From Clitoria ternatea (taxonomy: Eukaryota > Streptophyta > Magnoliopsida > Fabales > Fabaceae), in assembly GCA_037962975.1 (NCBI GenBank), contig CM075669.1, positions 246,797,351 to 246,861,350 on the forward strand: 64,000 nt of DNA. The letters run 5' to 3'. Below are positions 57,480 to 64,000 of this stretch, piece by piece. The translations under genes were made by a program, and so were the position numbers. Under the pieces are notes generated by a model, which was given only the letters and a program-made list of their open reading frames with translations, did not search any database and was not told where the DNA came from. Every line of letters starts with the position of its first letter. Positions within the stretch are counted from its first letter, which is position 1.

Positions 57480-59694
57480 TGTAACATCCCATTTTCAACA
57501 CAAATAGAAAATAAATATTAATATATCTTTAATGAGAAATACTTACTATTAGTTAGTTTATTATTATCACTTTTTATGAAATTTTGGTATTTATATTTAA
57601 TTATTTGTTTTTTTAAAATAAAATAAAATAATAAAAATATTTATGTATTTTGAATGATAATTTTAAAATGACTTAATTAGTATTTATTGATTAATGAAAT
57701 TATATTAAGAATTTTAAATATATTTATTATTCACAACTTTTATTTTATGTTTTTATATTTATATTTTTACATATTGTGATTTAACTCTTAGTAGAATTTT
57801 AAAATAAAATTTTGAAGGAATTAGACTATGGTTCTTTAGAACTTTTTTATCTACATAATATTTATGATTTTTTGGAATTTTTTGAAATATTTTAAATAAT
57901 TTTAAATTCATATAAAGTTACTTAAAATTAAAAATATTTACAAGAAAGTGAATTTAAATTATAAGAAAATTTTCTAAAATCCATTTTAAGTAGACTTATC
58001 TAAAAATTATCGATTTAAGTAAATCTTAATTTTTACCAATCGTAAAAAAAATTGAAAACGTATCAATAAATTTTTATTAACAGAAAATTTTAGATTTTTA
58101 AAATTTGAATTTTATATTACTTATCATAAAATTAGTGAGAACTGATATAATATCGCTAAATTTTAAAAAGGGTCAATTTTGAATATTTAAAATATACCGA
58201 GTGAATGGTTACTATTTGACTTAATAATTCAGCCGACATTTACTATGCAAAACACTGGGCATGAATGAAAATTTTAAACTTGTACAGTAACTAGAAACAA
58301 AAATTTCAAAAATTACCCAGTACTTTTATAATAAAATAATGAAATGCACATTACATATTTTTGCTATAAATAGAGGGGAGCACCAAAGGGAAAATTCATA
58401 GTTTAGATTAAATTTTCTTAATATAGCAGTGTTAGAGAGATAGTGGTAGGAGTGAGAGAGGGAGAAATAATTTTTATGGAAGGAGGTTCTGCCAAAATTA
58501 TAAAGTAAGAATAGCTCTCTTTTATACTTTTTAGGTTTATTTTCATATCATTTTAGAAATCTATTATCATACCGGATATAATATTATTTTAAGTTACTAT
58601 TCTGAATAGTAAATTACTATGTTAACAGTAAATTACTATTGAGAATAGTGAATTACTATTCAAATAGTAAATTACTATTGTAAATAGTAAATTACTATTC
58701 AAATAGTGAATTACTATTTACTGTTACTATTTACAATTTACTATTTACCGTTACTATTTACATTTTACTATTTACGGTTACTATTCATGTTTTACTATTT
58801 ACTATTACTATTTACATTTTACTATTCACTATTCAAAATTTGCCATTTCTGTTTTACATAGTAATCTTTATTTTTATCTTGTGCCTATCCTGAGATAAGT
58901 TGGTATTAATATTTCTAGAACTCGGCGGTGCAAAGCGAACTCACTTTTGGTAGCAATTCAAGGTAAGAGGGAGTGAGATAGGAATATAATATGAAAAGAT
59001 ATAAAAATAATGGGAGGAGTCCCCTACTCCTTTTAAATTTAATAATAATAATATTTTAAAATAATAACTATTTAACTTAAAATTTATATAAATTTTAAAT
59101 TGTGTATCTTGTGTAATTTGATCTGAAATACTATGCAAAGAATTGGATAACCTATACAAACTGGACTAAACCTATGCAAGGACGGACTATTATGACCTGT
59201 ATGGACTGAACTATACCTATGCGAAGACTGGATTATATATATGGACTTATATAGACCTATGAGAGGAATGGACTATAAGGACTGAAAATCAACTCTACTA
59301 ATTTAAATAACCATTAAAATTTGAATTATATTTATGAGTGATATTTAGTTGATTTGACTTGATTATAATTAACTATATTTGATTTTGATTAATGATATTG
59401 TGATTTATAATATTAGATTGTGATTAATGATATGTAATTATGATTGATAATATTTGTGATTGATGATATTTGATTGTGATTGATGACATTACAATACTTA
59501 ATTGTGGTTGATGAATGATTGATGATCTTGTGATATGGAGTTTGAGCATATAGCAAGTATGACGGAAAGTTAATACTCAGTAAGAATTGTCTTACCATAC
59601 TCTTTAAATTTTTATTCTAAGAGAAAGTATTTTATAATTATTTTAGTCTTTTATTTCTTCTTAGAAATAATTTTCACTAACTTTATTTTTAATC
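57480..59694 (+). repeat. Second LTR of the same family, 3'-truncated
   Basis: Starts TGTAACATCCC at 57480 inside the Helitron Rep frame. It shares with 52736-55676, in the same order and orientation, a TATAAATAGAGGGG box (58365), the TAGTAAATTACTA array, the block GGAGGAGTCCCCTACTCC and the block GAGCATATAGCAAGTATGAC. Homology ends at about 59694, so roughly 1.3 kb of the LTR is missing. Its partner end and target duplication were not found. Confidence 0.75.
58600..58860. repeat. AT-palindrome array in the second LTR
   Basis: AGTAAATTAC or AGTGAATTAC cores start at 58608, 58627, 58647, 58666, 58686 and 58705, alternating 19 and 20 bp. This LTR has more regular copies than the solo LTR, so copy number differs between family members. 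Confidence 0.8.
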
Positions 59695-60443
59695 TCTAGA
59701 AAAATACGTTTTATACTATTTCCGACGTTTCGTTTGCGCCTAACTCGGGTCCCTTTTTAATTCCTTTATTATTTACCACATCCATAATATTTTTATGATC
59801 ACAAATATTTCTCAAATATATGAATATACAACAACAACAAAAATTTCAAATATTCATCAAGAAATATTTCCAAAACTCATGTAAATCACTTCCTTAATGT
59901 CATAAACTTATAGTTTAATTATTACAACTAAAAGTCACTTGCTTTTATTTTTAATAAAAATTCCAGAATTAAAATTTTACATTTAAATTAATTTTTTTCT
60001 CATAAAATTCCAAGATCAAGGTAAGTTTCCAAATTTTAACCACAAAAATTATTTCTTTCAAGTTATACGTTTAGAATCTAAACTTTCTAAGTTGTTCACT
60101 AATTATTAAAATTTTCCAGTAGCAACATTAATTCACTTTTCATTATAAAGCTCCTTTTTCAAAGATATTATATTTTCTAAAATGTTACTAACACAACAAA
60201 CCACCAATCAAACCAATCAACAAATAATTAACTATTTATCACACGCATTGTAGAGTTACAATCAAAAATCTTCAGCAATAAAAATTCAAGAATTAGTAAT
60301 CTTCATAAGATTAAAAGTTTAAAGGATTTAACAAAGATCATGGTGCAGCCACAATTTCTCTTAAAGATCCACATTTTTCATAAAGATTTCTCAAGATTCA
60401 AACCATACAAACTTAGATCTTTAAGAGATATTAAAGTATAAGT
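59695..60443. other. AT-rich DNA between two elements
   Basis: No ORF, and no homology to the flanking LTRs that I can see. GTTTGCGCCTAACTCGGGTC near 59734-59753 is a short GC-richer island. Confidence 0.4.
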
Positions 60444-62254
60444 TGTTAACCAAGTGGCCTCAATTACTCAAGAGGGGGGTGAATTGAGTATTAAAAATTT
60501 CACTTGGAATGCTTTTGAAATTAATTCTTTGATAAATATACTTGTTGAAGATAATAAATTTAATCACAAGTAATACCAAATAATACACAAGACAGAATAA
60601 TAAGCACTTAATATATGACAAGTAAATTCACTTAAAGGGTTTAAGTAATATTCAAGAAAGCAATTAATAATATCAAGTTAAATTGTTATACTATTTTGAG
60701 CACTTAGAAAAAGAATACTTAATTTAAGAATACCACTTAAATAACTTTTACAATTTTAATCTAAGTGATTTACAAACTTTATCAAGCTAATAGAAAATGC
60801 ATTTTGATATTAACAAGTAAATTAATAAAGTTGCTAAATTAATAAAATTATAAACATAAATATTTAGCAAGCAAGTTAAGTACACAAATTAAATGAGTGT
60901 AGGGAAGAGAGATTTGCAAACCGATATATACGAGTTCCACCACACCGGTGTACGTCTCGCCTCTAAGCAAACCACTTAGAGGATTTCCACTATTGGAGAT
61001 TAGAGATACAACTTTGAGCAATCGCGGCTTCCTAGTGTCCCACACTCAAGAACCCAATTCTCATAAGTAAAAGGGCACCCCACCTAATCTCTCAATCTAT
61101 CAAATTACAAGCTTGAAACCCCAACCCAAAACTCTAAGATTTTTGGTGTTTAAGTGTACAAGGATAACTCTCCAAAAAAGTGAATATACAAGTTAAAGCT
61201 TTCACCAAATGATAACTCTTCAAAGAGAGGATATACAAATTTTAGCAGCCAAATTATTTTCCCCACAAATTAACTCTCAAATAATAGCTTCAAAGAAATA
61301 TGCCAATTAATGAATAAAAAGAGAGCAACTAAAAGAGTAGAGAGCAAGGAGGAGGAAGAGAGCAAATGGAAGTGCTTCAAATGCTTGGGATGGTTTTTGC
61401 CTTTAACTTCCAACGCTATTTATAGGCTCCAACAGTATGGGTTATGCATTTGTTAATTCGTTGGAAGCTTGCAAGTGGAGCATGCTGTCTCATTTTGAAA
61501 ACGGTGTTGCAATTTTGATGAAGTGTAGCATGGCCTGGCTCATTAATTAACTTCTCCAATGTAGTGCAGCATGGAGTGTGAAGCATGTGTTTGCGTAGTG
61601 TCTCCATTTGAATTTTAAACTACATGAATTGCTACGTGAATTGATTCCCAATGTGTATTTTGATCTTCTGATAGTGCATAAATCGATTCCTTTAAGGAAT
61701 GAATCGATTCCTTTGTAAGATAAACAACAATGAATCGATTCTTTGTGCTTTGAATCGATTCCCTGGGGTATTCAACATCAATGAATCGATTCTTCTTGCC
61801 TTGAATCGATTCCCTGGGCCAATTTGCTACGTGAATGATTCCTCCCATGAGTGAATCGATTCTTGCGTGTTGAATCACCAGTTTCTTGCCAATTAACCGT
61901 ATGAATCGATTCCCCAAGCCAAGTTTTGTGCATGAATCGATTCCTCCCATTCAATTTGTAATTTCCAACCTTTGTTAATCACATGAATCGATTCATATGG
62001 CCATTTGTTGCTGTATGAACCGATTCATGTACCTGGTACATGAATTTTAAAGCTTTGTTTCACCCTTTTTGACACTTCATGAATCATGGTTCCAATCCTT
62101 TAATCCTTAGGCAATTTGTTGATCATTTTTCACTTGAATTAGACTTTTGTAAATGCCTTGACTCAAATCCTTTATTGTTCATCAAAATTAATAGCTTGAC
62201 AACATCCTTAATATCTCTTTATTTGTTGTGTCATTATCGAAACCTACATCAACA
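60444..62254 (-). repeat. 3' LTR of the copia element
   Basis: On - it starts TGTTGATGTAGG at 62254, 11 bases after a GGGGGAGA purine tract, and ends near TTGGTTAACA at 60444. About 1.8 kb. It contains the GAATCGATTC array. Ends are set by TG...CA and context only, as the other LTR is not visible. Confidence 0.6.
61637..62026. repeat. Copia paired-palindrome array in the LTR
   Basis: Core AATCGATT within GAATCGATTC. Starts: 61681/61702 (21 bp), 61733/61753 (20), 61784/61804 (20), 61834/61854 (20), then 61904/61935 (31) and 61986/62018 (32), plus degenerate copies at 61639 and 61873. The two wide pairs are one helical turn longer than the others. Confidence 0.9.
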
Positions 62255-62264
62255 TATAAATAAA

Positions 62265-62640
62265 TTCTCCCCCTTTTTGATGATGACAACAAATGTTTAT
62301 CTCGCAGGATGTTAGTTTCATAACAGTTCAAATACATGGCATAAATGACTCCCCCTTACACATATAATTTGATACCACATGTTATACATATGATTAAATA
62401 CTACTTTGTCATTTACACATGTAATTTGCTATCACTTGTTGTAAAGAAATATTATAATGCTCCCCCTTAATCATGCAATTTCAACAAGGATAGATATAGA
62501 TGTTGATTCTTGATTTTATCTCCCCCTCAATCATCATTATAACATTATGATATTCTCTCCCCCTTTGTATATTTTATGCCACTTAGAATGTATATATTTA
62601 TTTTCCCCCCCTTTGGCATCATCAAAAACTATCTTAAGGA
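62265..62640 (-). other. Serial polypurine tracts before the copia LTR
   Basis: On -, the stretch contains AAAGGGGG-type runs at about 62611-62620, 62555-62565, 62520-62530, 62460-62470, 62350-62357, and the LTR-proximal AAAAAGGGGGAGA at 62277-62265. Another lies at about 62700-62707. Two are preceded by TTTGATGATG. Only the last one directly borders the LTR. Confidence 0.7.
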
Positions 62641-62800
62641 TATATACCACTTTAAAATTAGATATATTTTATAGAGATAGATACCATTTGCATATAAGAC
62701 TCCCCCTAAAACATGCAACATATATCACATAGTAATTCAAAGCATGTGAGCAAGCTTAATGATATTCTCTCCTATTTTTAGCTAAGCGATGGCTCATGGG

Positions 62801-62830
62801 AATCGATTCATCTATATATGAATCGATTCA
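62801..62830. repeat. Copia palindrome pair outside the LTR
   Basis: Two GAATCGATTCATCTA units with AATCGATT at 62801 and 62821, 20 bp apart. They lie upstream (on -) of the polypurine tracts, so this element too carries its palindrome both in the LTR and internally. Confidence 0.85.
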
Positions 62831-63269
62831 TCTAGCTATTTTTATGCAATTTGAAGAAATCATGTCACTAGAAGGGTGTTTTGTGAGGGGTTATTCAATG
62901 ATTAAAATTTTGCAACTTGCCAATGATCTTGTTGCACAAGAAAGTCAAGAAAATCAAAGGTCATTTGACATTTTGTATTTGAGATCCATGTGATGTATAG
63001 GAGATTATTTGGTGTCAAAAATATGTTTAATTAAGTAGATGCTACCGGGAAACTCAATGAGGCAAGAGATTTGTGAAGCATTAACATGATTAATGAAATT
63101 GTGATTTGCTTTTTAATGAAAAGATTTGACTATATATCACAAAGTAAATCATTATGTTCAAGGAAATAAGAATTTTATGAAAGAGATAAGTTAAAATCTT
63201 TAAGTCAAAGATTTGTAACACTATGTTCAAAGAGTAAGAAAATATGATAAAATAAATTTAGTTAAACAT

Positions 63270-64000
63270 TTTTCAAAATTCCTAATTCCCTTCTAATATT
63301 TATAAATTGTTCTTTCAGAAGGGGTTTTGTAAAAATGTTCGCTAATTATTTTGAAGTTTCAACATATTCAAGAACACAATCTCCTTTCAAAACATGGTCT
63401 CTTATAAAATGATGTCTTATCTTAATATGTTTAGTCCTAGAGTGCATGACAGGATTTTTGGATATATTTATGGCGTTAATGTTATCATATTTAATAGGTA
63501 CTTTATTTAAAACAACACCAAAGTCAAGAAGTTATTGTCTTATCTAAAGAATTTGAGCACAACAACTGCCAACTGCTACATATTCTGCCTCAGCTATCGA
63601 TAAGGCAACACTTACTTGTTTCGTGCTATGCCAAGAAACAAGGGAACTACTAAATAAATGACATGTGCCACTAGTACTCTTTCTATCAAGTTTACAACCA
63701 GCAAAGTCAGAATTAGAATATCCTAAAAGATTATATTCAACTCCTTTGGGATACCATAAACTAACCTTTTGAGTACCCATAAGATATTTCAAAATTCTTT
63801 TTACGGTAGTGAGATATGATTCTTTAGGATATGCATGATATCTAGCACATATACATACGGAAAACATAATATCGAATCTACTAGCTGTTAAGTAAAGTAA
63901 GGATCCAATCATACCTCGATATTTAGTTATTTCAATGTCCTTACCCTTCTCATCTTTGTCTAAGTAGCAAGATGTACTCATGAGTGTAGCTATTTCGTTT
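63270..64000 (-). pseudogene. Copia reverse transcriptase C-terminus and RNase H
   Basis: Open at the window edge: ITKYRGMIGSLLYLTASRFD is the RT-RNase H junction, then LLGYSNSDFAGCKLDRKSTS and SIAEAEYVAVGSCCAQIL with the RNase H Asp and Glu, ending at a TAG near 63544. Through two more stops the C-terminal tail reads IKYDNINAINISKNPVMHSR, HIKIRHHFIRDHV and LANIFTKPL. This is the end of a copia polyprotein that would degrade template RNA during reverse transcription. Broken by at least three stops. Confidence 0.85.

Larger units (their letters stand above)
60444..64000 (-). mobile_element. Ty1/copia retrotransposon, 3' end (5' part outside the window)
   Basis: Reads on -. The RT/RNase H end is at 63981-63270, then a noncoding stretch with several polypurine tracts (62640-62265), then the 3' LTR at 62254-60444. 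Order RT-RNase H-LTR, with integrase expected upstream as in copia. Tork/SIRE-like by wording of RNase H and by the PPT context AAAAAGGGGGAGA; the exact lineage is not resolved. Confidence 0.8.

Noticed and set aside
1..64000. tRNA or rRNA genes
   Set aside because: No cloverleaf with A/B boxes and no rRNA sequence noticed on either strand; only the tRNA-complementary PBS of E2.

Overview
This is a nuclear plant chromosome segment, most likely from a legume. Genes with GT/AG introns sit in AT-rich DNA filled with plant-type transposable elements (Ty3/gypsy of Athila and Tat type, Ty1/copia, MULE, CACTA, Helitron, MITEs). The legume call rests on the style of the MITE ends and LTRs and is an inference. 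Two host genes look intact: CHLM (Mg-protoporphyrin IX methyltransferase, + strand, exons 27629-28192 and 29676-30077) and a trihelix factor resembling Arabidopsis ASR3 (- strand, 32968-31045, three exons). They stand tail to tail in an island of about 6 kb. A decayed B3-domain-like gene lies at 47742-48499.

Layout. 1-5829: 3' part and 3' LTR of a Ty3-type element on + (E1), probably inserted into the left LTR of E2. About 5830-17615: an Athila-like element on - (E2) with gag, protease, RT, RNase H, integrase and an ATHILA ORF-1-like remnant, all broken by stops. Its right LTR carries a 170-bp fragment of chloroplast atpB. E2 in turn sits in a Tat-type element on - (E3, 17616 to about 20500). 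20991-21255: MITE with 9-bp target duplication. 22143 to about 27255: MULE with TIRs of about 165 bp and a broken transposase, ending about 370 bp before the CHLM start codon. 34985-35330: second MITE. About 35830-46379: CACTA (En/Spm-type) sequence with TNP1-like and TNP2-like remnants, a large hairpin and a terminal block of subterminal repeats. About 49800-57480: Helitron remnant with duplicated small exons and a Rep domain, interrupted by two related LTRs; one is a solo LTR with target duplication ACCTC. 60444-64000: Ty1/copia element on -, running off the window.

Most interesting signal. Three different LTR retrotransposons (E1, Athila-like E2, and the copia element) each carry an array of their own short palindrome, in the LTR and again in the internal region upstream of the 3' LTR. 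The palindromes come in pairs whose starts lie 20-21 bp apart. Successive pairs begin about 50-53, 61-64, 70-71 or 79-84 bp apart, that is in steps of roughly one helical turn. The palindromes differ completely between elements (GCTYRAGC; CCACGGCCGTGG; GAATCGATTC), but the geometry is shared. A fourth LTR family has a palindromic TAGTAAATTACTA array at 19-20 bp pitch. This looks like a convergent, DNA-face-specific architecture rather than a sequence family. Its function is unknown, and I could not check novelty.

All coordinates and reading frames were read by eye. No alignment or database search was run.
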